Source: Candidatus Zixiibacteriota bacterium (GTDB lineage: Bacteria > Zixibacteria > MSB-5A5 > GN15 > JAAZOE01). From it: a stretch of DNA of 64,000 bases. Below, one piece after another: positions 28,162 through 35,680 of this stretch (its first letter is position 1; each line of letters opens with the position of its first letter). A program made the translations under genes and the position numbers. Under the pieces are notes generated by a model. That model worked only from the letters and a program-made list of their open reading frames with translations, was not told the origin of the DNA and made no database searches. The stretch covers positions 1 through 64,000 of the forward strand of contig JAZGGI010000047.1 in assembly GCA_036480375.1 (NCBI GenBank), read 5' to 3'.

Positions 28162-29694
28162 ATGAAAAAGGAAATTATTGTCAATTCCACCCAGTATGAA
28201 ACCAGGGTAGCGCTTCTCGAAGATGAAAAGCTGGTTGAGCTCCTGGTAAAAGGAGCCGACGAACATCGCTATGTCGGAAATATCTTCAAAGGTCGGATTA
28301 AAACCGTCCTGCCGGGGATGCAGGCGGCCTTTGTCGATATCGGCATGGATAAAGCTGCCTTTTTGCATGCCTCGGATATAGGCAAAATCGGCGGAGGTTT
28401 TTATGATGTCGACGATGACGAAGAAGCACCCGCGGATATTGTCCGTAAAACCAGATTCGCAGGTATCGAAACGGTTGTCAAAGAAGATCAGGAGATACTT
28501 GTCCAGGTCATTAAGGAACCGATATCCACTAAAGGACCGCGCGTCTCATCGGAAATTTCCATTGCCGGGCGATACGTCGTTCTCGTACCCGATGATCAAG
28601 GTGTCCGGGTATCAAAGAAAATTTTCGATTGGGGAGAGAAGAAGAGGCTTCGCTCTATCGTTAGAGAACTGCGGCCGGAAGGATTTGGATTTATCATCCG
28701 TACCGAAGCTGAAGGACGAAGCGAATCGGATTTTAAATCCGATATCAAACGACTCTTGAAATACTGGCAGCAACTCAAGAAGCGAGCCGACCGACTCGAA
28801 CCTCCGGCACTATTGCACCAGGAAATGAGCATGATAACCGGAATTATTCGTGACTTATATTCCGATGAAGTTGACGCGCTCGTAGTGGATAATCGTACGG
28901 TTTATCGCGAAGTTCTTTCGTTCGTCCGGGAAATAGCCCCGGCCCTTAAAGGACGGGTAAAACTATACCGTGACAAAACTCCGGTTTTCGATCATTACAA
29001 TATCGAGCCGGAAATCGAAAAAATGATTGACCGCAAAGTCTGGATTAAAAAAGGCGCGTATCTGATAATTGACCAGACCGAAGCGATGGTCACGATTGAT
29101 GTTAATACCGGCCGTTTTGTCGGCCGTAAAGATCAGGAATCAACGATTCTAAGAACCAATCTCGACGCCGCCCGCGAGGTCGCGCGCCAAATAAGGCTGC
29201 GCGATATCGGCGGCTTGATAGTTATCGACTTTATCGATATGTATAGCCGTGAAAATCGGCGTAAACTTTATGATCATTATTGTCATCAATTAAGAAACGA
29301 TCGAGCCAAACGAGCGGTCAGTCCGGTATCGGATTTTGGATTGATTGAAATGACGCGAGAAAGAATCCGACCGTCTTTGATGACGGCGCTTTCCGATCCA
29401 TGTCCGCATTGCGATGGATTGGGCCGTGTTTTGTCGAGACAGACTATGTCTACCAAAATCGAGCGATGGTTCCAGAGAGCCAAAGTCGGAAGTTCTCAAA
29501 AGAGATTCAATCTCATTGTCAATCCCATGCTGGCCGATTTTATAACCGATGGTGAGACCAATCGCGTTGCCAAGATGGCTAATCGTCATCGTTTCCATAT
29601 TAATCTTGTCCGCGATACCACCATCTCGCAACAGACTTTTATGGTCACGGATGTCGAATCCGGTGAAGACTTAACTGAAGCCAACGCGGCTTAG
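28162..29694 (+). CDS. rng: Ribonuclease G (RNase E/G family)
   Basis: A 510-residue endoribonuclease acting in rRNA maturation and mRNA decay. An S1 RNA-binding domain at about 35-125 (VGNIFKGRIKTVLPGMQAAFVDIG) is followed by the RNase H-like and DNase I-like core. The catalytic metal site is visible as TIDVNTGRFVG and DFIDM, and the zinc-link motif as CPHCDGLG. No RNase E-type C-terminal scaffold is present, so RNase G is the better name. The ATG follows the fmt stop directly. The upstream sequence AAAGGAGGTGAT is complementary to essentially the whole 16S 3' end, an unusually strong ribosome binding site lying within fmt codons. Confidence 0.94.
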   Translation: MKKEIIVNSTQYETRVALLEDEKLVELLVKGADEHRYVGNIFKGRIKTVLPGMQAAFVDIGMDKAAFLHASDIGKIGGGFYDVDDDEEAPADIVRKTRFAGIETVVKEDQEILVQVIKEPISTKGPRVSSEISIAGRYVVLVPDDQGVRVSKKIFDWGEKKRLRSIVRELRPEGFGFIIRTEAEGRSESDFKSDIKRLLKYWQQLKKRADRLEPPALLHQEMSMITGIIRDLYSDEVDALVVDNRTVYREVLSFVREIAPALKGRVKLYRDKTPVFDHYNIEPEIEKMIDRKVWIKKGAYLIIDQTEAMVTIDVNTGRFVGRKDQESTILRTNLDAAREVARQIRLRDIGGLIVIDFIDMYSRENRRKLYDHYCHQLRNDRAKRAVSPVSDFGLIEMTRERIRPSLMTALSDPCPHCDGLGRVLSRQTMSTKIERWFQRAKVGSSQKRFNLIVNPMLADFITDGETNRVAKMANRHRFHINLVRDTTISQQTFMVTDVESGEDLTEANAA

Positions 29695-29716
29695 ATTTTA
29701 TCATCAGATAAACAAT

Positions 29717-29748
29717 AAGGGAAGTCCCAAAAGGACTTCCCTTTTTTT
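29717..29748 (+). terminator. Intrinsic terminator after rng
   Basis: An 11-base-pair stem AAGGGAAGTCC/GGACTTCCCTT with a short loop and a run of seven T, 22 bases after the rng stop. It ends the yajC-def-fmt-rng unit. Confidence 0.92.
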
Positions 29749-29757
29749 CTAACAGCC

Positions 29758-29898
29758 TTATTTCTTTTTCTTCTTAGTTGGCTGTATTCTAATTCGTTCT
29801 TTTTCTGTTTCTCTTGGACGCCTTTCGGCCTCGTTTTGGGTGATAAATTCTCCAGTAACAGAATCACGATAAACAGTTTTTGTTTTTCTTTTACTCAT
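29758..29898 (-). CDS. Small basic protein (46 residues)
   Basis: A complete small gene beginning MSKRKTKTVYRDSVTGEF and ending in a lysine-rich tail (TKKKKK). The pattern VYRDSVTGEFIT followed by an EAERRP segment resembles short phage- and genome-encoded proteins of unknown function with a VYRDxxTGxFVT motif. GGAG lies 9 bases before the ATG, which supports real translation. The protein is probably soluble and possibly nucleic-acid binding because of its charge. It sits among a tRNA-like element and a small RNA candidate, in a patch that may derive from a mobile element. Confidence 0.65.
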   Translation of the reverse strand: MSKRKTKTVYRDSVTGEFITQNEAERRPRETEKERIRIQPTKKKKK

Positions 29899-29984
29899 TT
29901 ATTTGCTCCGTTCATATTGCCAATTAGGCAGTTATAGCTTTCCACTTGACTTATTTAACAGGAAAGCCGATATTATATTAACAT

Positions 29985-30057
29985 AGCGGGCGACCGGGCT
30001 CGAACCGGCAATTTGAAAATGGGTAGTCTCACGGTTTACCAATTAGCCTACACCCGC
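29985..30057 (-). tRNA. tRNA-Gly-like gene (anticodon ACC), degenerate
   Basis: 73 bases fold as a cloverleaf. The acceptor GCGGGTG/CGCCCGC has discriminator T. The D-loop AATTGGTA has the conserved GG, and the T-arm is GCCGG-TTCGAGC-CCGGT. G1-C72, C2-G71, U73 and C35-C36 are all glycine identity elements. The anticodon stem TGAGA/TTTTC is weak, with one mismatch and two G-T pairs. The D-stem has a mismatch, the anticodon ACC is rare in bacteria, and CCA is not encoded, unlike the tRNA-Gln in this window. It may be a pseudogene or a specialised tRNA. Confidence 0.55.
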
Positions 30058-30071
30058 CATTGATATTGTAG

Positions 30072-30102
30072 AGGCTCAGGCATGTACAACCTGAGCCTTT
30101 TT
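30072..30102 (+). terminator. Intrinsic terminator on the plus strand
   Basis: A perfect 9-base-pair stem AGGCTCAGG/CCTGAGCCT with a 9-base loop, followed by five T. No plus-strand gene precedes it. A weak promoter (TTGACT, 19 bases, TATTAT at 29946-29976) could start a transcript antisense to the tRNA-like gene. Confidence 0.7.
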
Positions 30103-30150
30103 ATAGGCATTTTTTGGATTATCTTGGTGGCGGTCGAGCCAGATTAAGGC

Positions 30151-30179
30151 TTGACAAAATTTTCAATATATCATATAAT
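30151..30179 (+). promoter_or_regulatory. Consensus sigma-70 promoter of a small RNA
   Basis: TTGACA, exactly 17 bases, then TATAAT: a perfect match to the consensus at both elements. Transcription would begin at about 30186. No open frame with a ribosome binding site follows before the terminator at 30226-30259. Confidence 0.8.
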
Positions 30180-30185
30180 GTCATA

Positions 30186-30258
30186 GACCCCTTCCTTAAT
30201 CACAAAGTATCGGGTTTAAGTTTTGAGCCGGGATTACTTCAACTAATCTCGGCTTTTT
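30186..30258 (+). ncRNA. Candidate small RNA of about 73 nt
   Basis: The interval lies between a perfect consensus promoter and a strong intrinsic terminator and contains no credible coding sequence. The 5' part is about 40 unpaired-looking bases. The 3' part is the terminator stem AGCCGGGATTA/TAATCTCGGCT with a 7-base loop and a T run. This layout is typical of a small regulatory RNA. Its 3' end meets the stop codon of the convergent gene at 30259, so it could also affect that mRNA. Confidence 0.6.
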
Positions 30259-30259
30259 C
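30226..30259 (+). terminator. Intrinsic terminator of the small RNA candidate
   Basis: An 11-base-pair stem (one G-T pair) around loop CTTCAAC, followed by TTTTTCT. The T run is only on the plus strand, so it is oriented for the small RNA rather than for the minus-strand gene. Confidence 0.85.
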
Positions 30260-30687
30260 TAAAAGGGCAGATCGTCATCGTCAACATCAGGTATAACATC
30301 TCCTGATTCCACCCATGACCAAGAACCATCTTCATTGCGCCTTACTCTTTTTTCTTTTAATAGTTGTTTCAGGGCGCGTCTTATGGGGGCATCACGAAGC
30401 CTACGGGGTTTATTTTTCTCAGTCCAGTCCATAATCATTGAAATACTAAGAGCCTCAACGCTTTGCATGGCCTCAATAACCCATTTTTTGGGCACGCCGG
30501 GAGAAAGGCGCGGTAATTTCGATTTCTTGGGGGTGGACTTTTCTTTATCATTTTCCACACCAAGTTCGTTAATTAAGGCATCTTTTATTTCTTGTAATTG
30601 CCGAATATCTTTCTCAAGGGTGGTGATTCTATCGTTTAACTCTTTGATTAAGATGCGCTTATGTTCGTCGTGTAAATTAACCGTCAT
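30259..30687 (-). CDS. Hypothetical protein: coiled coil plus winged-helix-like domain
   Basis: A 142-residue soluble protein. Residues about 5-45 form a charged coiled coil (LIKELNDRITTLEKDIRQLQ). After a basic linker, residues about 65-130 look like a helix-turn-helix or winged-helix fold (KKWVIEAMQSVEALSISMI, then RRALKQLLKEKRVRRNEDGSWSW). The C-terminus is acidic (DVDDDDLPF). It could be a small DNA-binding regulator. I do not recognise a named family. AGAGG lies 9 bases before the ATG and a good promoter lies upstream. Confidence 0.7.
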   Translation of the reverse strand: MTVNLHDEHKRILIKELNDRITTLEKDIRQLQEIKDALINELGVENDKEKSTPKKSKLPRLSPGVPKKWVIEAMQSVEALSISMIMDWTEKNKPRRLRDAPIRRALKQLLKEKRVRRNEDGSWSWVESGDVIPDVDDDDLPF

Positions 30688-30720
30688 ACTATAAACCTCT
30701 TTCTTTATCTTTCATGTGAA

Positions 30721-30750
30721 TAATATAGTAAAGTTTTCATATTGTTGTCA
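30721..30750 (-). promoter_or_regulatory. Sigma-70 promoter of the coiled-coil/winged-helix gene
   Basis: On the minus strand TTGACA, an 18-base spacer and TATATT. The leader to the ATG at 30687 is about 27 bases. Confidence 0.65.
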
Positions 30751-30919
30751 AGGGAAATCGAAGAAATAATTGCTTGGGGTAGCTATTTTTTTCAATGGGG
30801 GGAAGGATGGTGTTAAGGTGGACAAAATTGAACAAAAATGGACAGATTTGGCAATTCTAGACTATTTGAAATTAGGATGCGACCCGATCTCTCATATTTA
30901 TAAAATTCCCCGAAACTTC

Positions 30920-30947
30920 TTGACTATTAACAACTTTCGATTAAATT
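30920..30947 (+). promoter_or_regulatory. Promoter placing transcription start at the EamA start codon
   Basis: TTGACT, a 16-base spacer and TAAATT. The expected start site coincides with the A of the ATG at 30954, and no Shine-Dalgarno sequence is present, so the mRNA is probably leaderless. Confidence 0.5.
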
Positions 30948-30953
30948 TCCTCA

Positions 30954-31814
30954 ATGAATACCCTGATTTATATCTTTCTCTGTATTGTTTGGGGCACCAC
31001 ATGGCTGGCGATGAAAATCGGACTTCAGGAAATGCCGCCTCTTCTCGGCGCATTCGTGCGGATGCTCCTGGCGGCGCTGATTTTAATAATCTATAATCAA
31101 ATAACTGCCCAATCACTTCAGGGAAACTGGAAGGACAAACTCAAAATCGCCTGGCCCGGATTATTTATTTACGGAGTTCCATATGCACTGATATATTACG
31201 GCATGCAGTATGTCAATTCCGGGATGGCGGCCATTTTCTTCGCGACGCTGCCTTTATTTGTTGTTCCTTTTGTGCCTCTAATGGTAAAATCCGAAATAAT
31301 AACATTTCAATCCGTAATCGGTGTTATTATCGGCTTCGCAGGAGTTATCGTTATTTTCAACGGCTCCATATCTTTAGATGAAAATTCAATTTTGGGGGCG
31401 ATTCTCCTTTTGATTGCCTCATCCATTTCAGGATTTTTCACGGTATACCTCAAAGCCTATTTATCAAAAGCGCCTATCGCACCGATGCTTGCCTGGCATT
31501 TTGCGATTGGTGGAACGTTTTTATTATTACTTTCGACTGCGACCGAAAACTGGTCGGGCAATTATTTTAATTTCACCGTTATAGGAAGTATTTTGTATTT
31601 GACGGTTTTCGGCTCTATTCTGGGATTTGCAGGATTTTACTGGCTTATCCGGCGAATCAGTACTTTAAAAATATCTATGGTCGCGTTTATTACGCCGATA
31701 ACTGCTCTGATTGTTGGATACTTAATTCTGAATGAGACGCTTGGCCTTTATGACGGCCTGGGATCAACACTGGTATTGGCCAGTATTTTAATTGTCAATC
31801 ATAAGAAAAATTAA
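30954..31814 (+). CDS. EamA/DMT-family transporter
   Basis: A 286-residue membrane protein with ten predicted helices in two EamA repeats (about 5-135 and 145-284). The first repeat opens with CIVWGTTWLAMKIGL and contains PPLLGAFVRMLLAALIL. The second ends with FITPITALIVGYLILNETL. The family exports or imports small metabolites such as amino acids, nucleosides or drugs. The substrate cannot be assigned. The start lacks a ribosome binding site and lies at the predicted transcription start. The stop overlaps the convergent gene by four bases. Confidence 0.88.
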   Translation: MNTLIYIFLCIVWGTTWLAMKIGLQEMPPLLGAFVRMLLAALILIIYNQITAQSLQGNWKDKLKIAWPGLFIYGVPYALIYYGMQYVNSGMAAIFFATLPLFVVPFVPLMVKSEIITFQSVIGVIIGFAGVIVIFNGSISLDENSILGAILLLIASSISGFFTVYLKAYLSKAPIAPMLAWHFAIGGTFLLLLSTATENWSGNYFNFTVIGSILYLTVFGSILGFAGFYWLIRRISTLKISMVAFITPITALIVGYLILNETLGLYDGLGSTLVLASILIVNHKKN

Positions 31815-32755
31815 GGTTTTGACAGGGGAAATCGTTCCTTAGACATCATCACACCGTTAGTCCCGCCGATAAAAATTTTACTATCAGTGATACAAACCGT
31901 TTTCAAATCCGTCTCAACCCCACACTGGCTTACCGTAAACCGATCGCCGCTATCATTAAAGTATAAGATCAGTCCGTCTTGACCAACGCCGACTCCGGAA
32001 TATTTATCAAATACCTCGACAGCGAAAAGACTCCTGGTTATTCCCATATCGACTTCTTCCCAATTACGGCCATGATCGGTCGTTCGGGCAAAAAACCCCT
32101 TTCTCCCAACTATAAATCCCCAGTCATCAATAAAATCAAAACCCCAGGCTAAACGATTACCGCTATATTTGCCGGGGAAGAAATGCACCCCCCAGCTTAT
32201 TGAGTGAAAAGCCTTTTTGGACGCCAGAAGATAGACTTTTCTGGGCGGTTGAACGACGAGGTCGGTATAGCCGTTGCCAAGATGTTTCTTCTTTTTCCAG
32301 GTTTTTCCGGAATCAAAAGTTTGATAGGCGACACCTACGGTTTTTGACATACTGTTTTGGTCAGTACCGCAGACAATCGTACTGGTATCGTTGACCATCC
32401 CGACCGCGATAAATTTGAATTTTATATTTTGAGACATATCGACCCAGGTTGCGCCTCGATTGCCTGTTTTCATAATAAGTCCGCGGTCGCCGGTTAAATA
32501 CCCCACCTGCCCCCTCATATCTATATCTTTTATCGTGCGCTTGGAGATTTTTTTCCCCTGCCAGGTTTTGCCTCCGTCCCAGGTTGACAATAATTCACCG
32601 TCAGAGGTTACCGCCCAGCCGTAATGAGCCCCATCGAAATAAATTTTATTAATGGTTGCGGTTGTGGGAACATCAATCTTTTCAAAGTCGGCTCCGCAGG
32701 ATAATCCGTAAGAGATAACTACAATTAATGTCGTTAGGATTCGAATGATATTCAT
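31811..32755 (-). CDS. Ycf48/sialidase-like propeller lipoprotein
   Basis: A 314-residue protein with a lipobox-like LSC after the N-terminal hydrophobic stretch (C20). The body is a beta-propeller with repeated blades ending in GGKTW-like motifs (DGGKTWQG, NRGATWVD, DSGKTWKK, DHGRNWEE, DSGDRFTV), as in Ycf48-like and BNR/Asp-box proteins. In cyanobacteria Ycf48 helps photosystem II assembly. Here only the fold can be claimed, probably as an outer-membrane or periplasmic binding or assembly protein. GGAG lies about 8 bases before the ATG. Confidence 0.8.
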   Translation of the reverse strand: MNIIRILTTLIVVISYGLSCGADFEKIDVPTTATINKIYFDGAHYGWAVTSDGELLSTWDGGKTWQGKKISKRTIKDIDMRGQVGYLTGDRGLIMKTGNRGATWVDMSQNIKFKFIAVGMVNDTSTIVCGTDQNSMSKTVGVAYQTFDSGKTWKKKKHLGNGYTDLVVQPPRKVYLLASKKAFHSISWGVHFFPGKYSGNRLAWGFDFIDDWGFIVGRKGFFARTTDHGRNWEEVDMGITRSLFAVEVFDKYSGVGVGQDGLILYFNDSGDRFTVSQCGVETDLKTVCITDSKIFIGGTNGVMMSKERFPLSKP

Positions 32756-33003
32756 GCTTTCTCCATTTTAATCTTGAAAACCGTGCGTCGGTTTATTAAC
32801 ATTTCTAATAATGTAGTACATGTATCCGGCTCTGTCAAATCTCAAGGCTTGCGGCCGTGATTTAACCTGGTCGTCATATACATGTTATACAAAAATTATC
32901 GGCCGAGATTGCCGTTTTTTTCGGCTCCACTGCAATATCTTTGTAGAAAATATCGGATATTGAACTGGGGATAGGCCAAAGCAACAATATAGGGGATTTT
33001 TAC

Positions 33004-33657
33004 TTGATAAGCATAAAAGATGTATACTTTTCATTTGGTCATCAGGAAATTTTTTCAGGATTGACCTTTGAATTAAAGCGAGGGAATTATTTGGTAATCT
33101 CCGGCCCTGATCGATCCGGAAAAACAACTCTGGTGAAAATGCTCACCGCCATGATTCTTCCCGATTCCGGGGAGATTATAATTGATGGTCAGTATCTCGA
33201 TGAAATCGCCCGTTCCAAGGCCATGATTCGTCATCTGCGCCGGAAGATTGGGGGTGTTGGAGGCGTTTTTTCGCTACTTAATGACCGTACGATCCTTGAA
33301 AATGTCGCGCTTTCGGCCGAGATCTGCGGTATTCCGACCCGTAAGGCCCGCAAATTCGCCGTCAAAGCATGCGGTAAATATCGCCTCAGTCATGTTATGT
33401 CATATTATCCCGATGCCGTCTCAAAAGTCGAACAAAGGATGGCGCTTATGGCCCGTGCCGCCGCCGCCCGCAAGGAATTGATTATTGCCGATGCCCCCAC
33501 CGACGGTCTTGATGAAAAAGCGGCTGATTTTATACACGAACGATTACAGTCACTAAGGCTTTCCGGAATTTCGATTTTGTATCTTACGACCGGCATTGGC
33601 CCCCCAAGCGGCCCCGACCAATATTTGCGTCTCCGCGAGGGGAGGGTCGAGAAATGA
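33004..33657 (+). CDS. ftsE: FtsE-like ABC ATPase with degenerate catalytic motifs
   Basis: A 217-residue ABC ATPase in the ftsE position of an ftsEX-envC operon. Walker A is intact (GPDRSGKT, 34-41). The other motifs are altered. The Q-loop glutamine is replaced by Ser (GVFSLLND, residue 90). The signature LSGGE reads DAVSKVE (138-143). The Walker B catalytic glutamate is Ala (IADAPTDGLD, residue 164). The H-loop His is missing (YLTTGIG near 195). It probably still binds nucleotide but should hydrolyse ATP poorly, if at all. The start is TTG at 33004 with GGGG upstream. The stop overlaps ftsX as ATGA, so translation is coupled. Confidence 0.85.
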   Translation: MISIKDVYFSFGHQEIFSGLTFELKRGNYLVISGPDRSGKTTLVKMLTAMILPDSGEIIIDGQYLDEIARSKAMIRHLRRKIGGVGGVFSLLNDRTILENVALSAEICGIPTRKARKFAVKACGKYRLSHVMSYYPDAVSKVEQRMALMARAAAARKELIIADAPTDGLDEKAADFIHERLQSLRLSGISILYLTTGIGPPSGPDQYLRLREGRVEK

Positions 33658-34508
33658 ATAATCTGGGGAGATTAATAAGGCAGATTTATAAACATGCCGG
33701 ACGTGAAAAAAGGCTATCGCTCGGCTCTTTTCTTGTCATACTTATTGTCCTGATGATGGTAGATATCTTTTGGATCGCGACGATTAATATTAACAGCCAT
33801 TATGATTCGTTGCTGAGAACAGTCAGAATGGAAGCATTTGTTTCCGATAATTATCCTGACAGCCTGCTCTCAATGCTGGAAATTACGCTATATGAATTGA
33901 CCGATGTCGCCGCCACAGAATATATATCTCGTGAAGACGCTGCCCGGATTCTGGAATCCGACCTGGGATGGGTATTTATGGAGGGACTCGACGAAAATCC
34001 TCTTCCGCGTTCATTTATAATTTATTTTCAGGAAGGAAAAACGCTGTCTAAACTGGATGAAATCGCGGCGGTATTGAGCCGTTTGGAAAGCGTGCAGGCG
34101 GTCGATTTCGGGCGCGCCTGGATTGAAAAGGTCGAAAACTTCGGCCGCAGTCTCAGCCGAATCGGCTATATCATTGGAGGACTAATCTTAATCGTAGTGT
34201 TGCTAACAATGGCCAATACCAATCGCCTCACCGCTCGAACCAAATCGAGCGATTTTTTCCAGTTAAAATTATTAGGAGCCGGACCATCATATCTATTATA
34301 TCCCTTCCTGGCCGAAGGATTCTTTTCGGCCTTAATCGCAGCGATGATGGGATGGTTGGTAATAATCTATTTATCCCAGCAGATTACTTTTCAGGAATTT
34401 GATTTGATCTTTCCCAATCTTGAACAACTGGCGATTTATTGCGCCGCGGCCGCAGGAACCGGGATGATAGGCGCTTATCTGGGTATTCGCAGGTTTTTGC
34501 TGTTATGA
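33654..34508 (+). CDS. ftsX: Cell-division permease FtsX
   Basis: A 284-residue membrane protein with four helices (about 22-45, 168-190, 215-240 and 258-280). A periplasmic domain lies between the first two, containing MEAFVSDNYPDSLLSMLE and YISREDAARILESDLG. FtsX, with FtsE, transmits a signal across the inner membrane to a periplasmic coiled-coil activator of peptidoglycan hydrolases at the septum. The gene overlaps ftsE by 4 bases and envC by 4 bases (ATGA), so the three products are probably made in fixed ratio. Confidence 0.9.
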   Translation: MNNLGRLIRQIYKHAGREKRLSLGSFLVILIVLMMVDIFWIATININSHYDSLLRTVRMEAFVSDNYPDSLLSMLEITLYELTDVAATEYISREDAARILESDLGWVFMEGLDENPLPRSFIIYFQEGKTLSKLDEIAAVLSRLESVQAVDFGRAWIEKVENFGRSLSRIGYIIGGLILIVVLLTMANTNRLTARTKSSDFFQLKLLGAGPSYLLYPFLAEGFFSALIAAMMGWLVIIYLSQQITFQEFDLIFPNLEQLAIYCAAAAGTGMIGAYLGIRRFLLL

Positions 34509-35680
34509 TTAAAATTACCCTTTATATAGTTGCCATCTTTTCCTTCTTTGGCATCACCTCAGCCTTTGCCGATGATGATAATTCACGAATTCAGGATAAT
34601 AAAAAGGAACTCGACGATTTAAAACAGCAAATATCCCATACCAGGAATAAAATCGACAGCCTGCAAAATATTGAATCGAGTATTTCCAAGACAATCTCAT
34701 CTTATGGAGACAATGTCAGCCGCAACCGAACTTTGGTCAATCGTATGGGTCAGGAACTTAGAACTGTCCGCGGAGAACTGGCCAAAAATAAGCAGGATTT
34801 GATACTGACCGAAGATCGCCTGAGGCGCATCAAAGAAGGATATGTTGGGCTATTAAAAGACTATTATATTCATCGACGAAGCGGGGCCGATTATGCGGGT
34901 TGGGATTTTGAAATGCTTTTGTCCAAAAATCGCCTCTCAAGGTATCTGGCCTCGATTTCAAATGTATCAACTCGTGAAATTATAATGGCCGATGATTCTG
35001 TCAGACGCCTGACCGATCAGGTCGATAGTTTATCCCGTCAGGGTTCTCAAATAAATCGCATGCGAGAGGAAAAGAAATCAAAGATTAATCTTGATCTGGC
35101 CCTAAAGGAAAAAGAAGAAAAAAGCCTCAGTATCGTTCGCCAGCAAACCAACATGATGCGCGACCGTTATGAGTCCCTCTCTGAGATGGCTCAGCAAATG
35201 GAGGAGATTATCGCTCAACTCGAGAGAGAACAGGAACAAAAACGATTGGCAGGTAAAATGACTCCTCGATTCGCGTCCGGTTCTTTTGCTTCTTTGAAGG
35301 GAAGAATTAATCCCCCTATAAAAGGCCGCATTGTCTCAACGTTTGGGTGGAAAGTCAACAAAACCACGAATCTCAAATCTTTTTCCCCGGGAATTGATAT
35401 CGATCCCGGACAAGGCCATAAAGATATCCATGTCGTGGCACCCGGCAGAGTCGCCTATGTCGGTAATCTTCGAGGTTATAGCAATTTTGTGATTATTGAG
35501 CATGACGACGGTTATTATACTACCTACGCCGGAATGATATCGGTCACAGTCGAAACCGATGATATTGTCCTGAGCGGCGATAAATTGGGCGTGTGCGGGA
35601 ATAATAATATTCATTTTGAACTACGCCGGGGTCGAGAACATCTCGACCCGGTAGTCTGGTTGAACCTCGATGAATTTTAA
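34505..35680 (+). CDS. envC: EnvC-type murein hydrolase activator (coiled coil plus LytM domain)
   Basis: A 391-residue periplasmic protein with a signal peptide (1-21, ends SAFA). A long coiled coil spans about 25-250 (KKELDDLKQQISHTRNKI and others). A C-terminal M23/LytM domain covers about 285-391 (GRIVSTFGWKVN, GIDIDPGQGHKDI, VVAPGRVAYVG, NIHFELRRG). The first zinc-ligand histidine (HxGID in active enzymes) is replaced (SPGIDID), so the domain is non-catalytic, as in EnvC and NlpD activators. It should be recruited by FtsX and activate amidases. The ATG overlaps the ftsX stop. The last 11 bases overlap holB. Confidence 0.9.
   Translation: MIKITLYIVAIFSFFGITSAFADDDNSRIQDNKKELDDLKQQISHTRNKIDSLQNIESSISKTISSYGDNVSRNRTLVNRMGQELRTVRGELAKNKQDLILTEDRLRRIKEGYVGLLKDYYIHRRSGADYAGWDFEMLLSKNRLSRYLASISNVSTREIIMADDSVRRLTDQVDSLSRQGSQINRMREEKKSKINLDLALKEKEEKSLSIVRQQTNMMRDRYESLSEMAQQMEEIIAQLEREQEQKRLAGKMTPRFASGSFASLKGRINPPIKGRIVSTFGWKVNKTTNLKSFSPGIDIDPGQGHKDIHVVAPGRVAYVGNLRGYSNFVIIEHDDGYYTTYAGMISVTVETDDIVLSGDKLGVCGNNNIHFELRRGREHLDPVVWLNLDEF

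Noticed and set aside
30114-30296. 60-codon plus-strand frame beginning MDYLGGG
   Set aside because: It crosses a consensus promoter and a terminator and then overlaps a real gene. It has no ribosome binding site and no protein-like pattern.
30770-31096. 108-codon plus-strand frame beginning MLGVAIFF
   Set aside because: It overlaps the EamA gene in another frame, runs through its promoter, and shows no family pattern.
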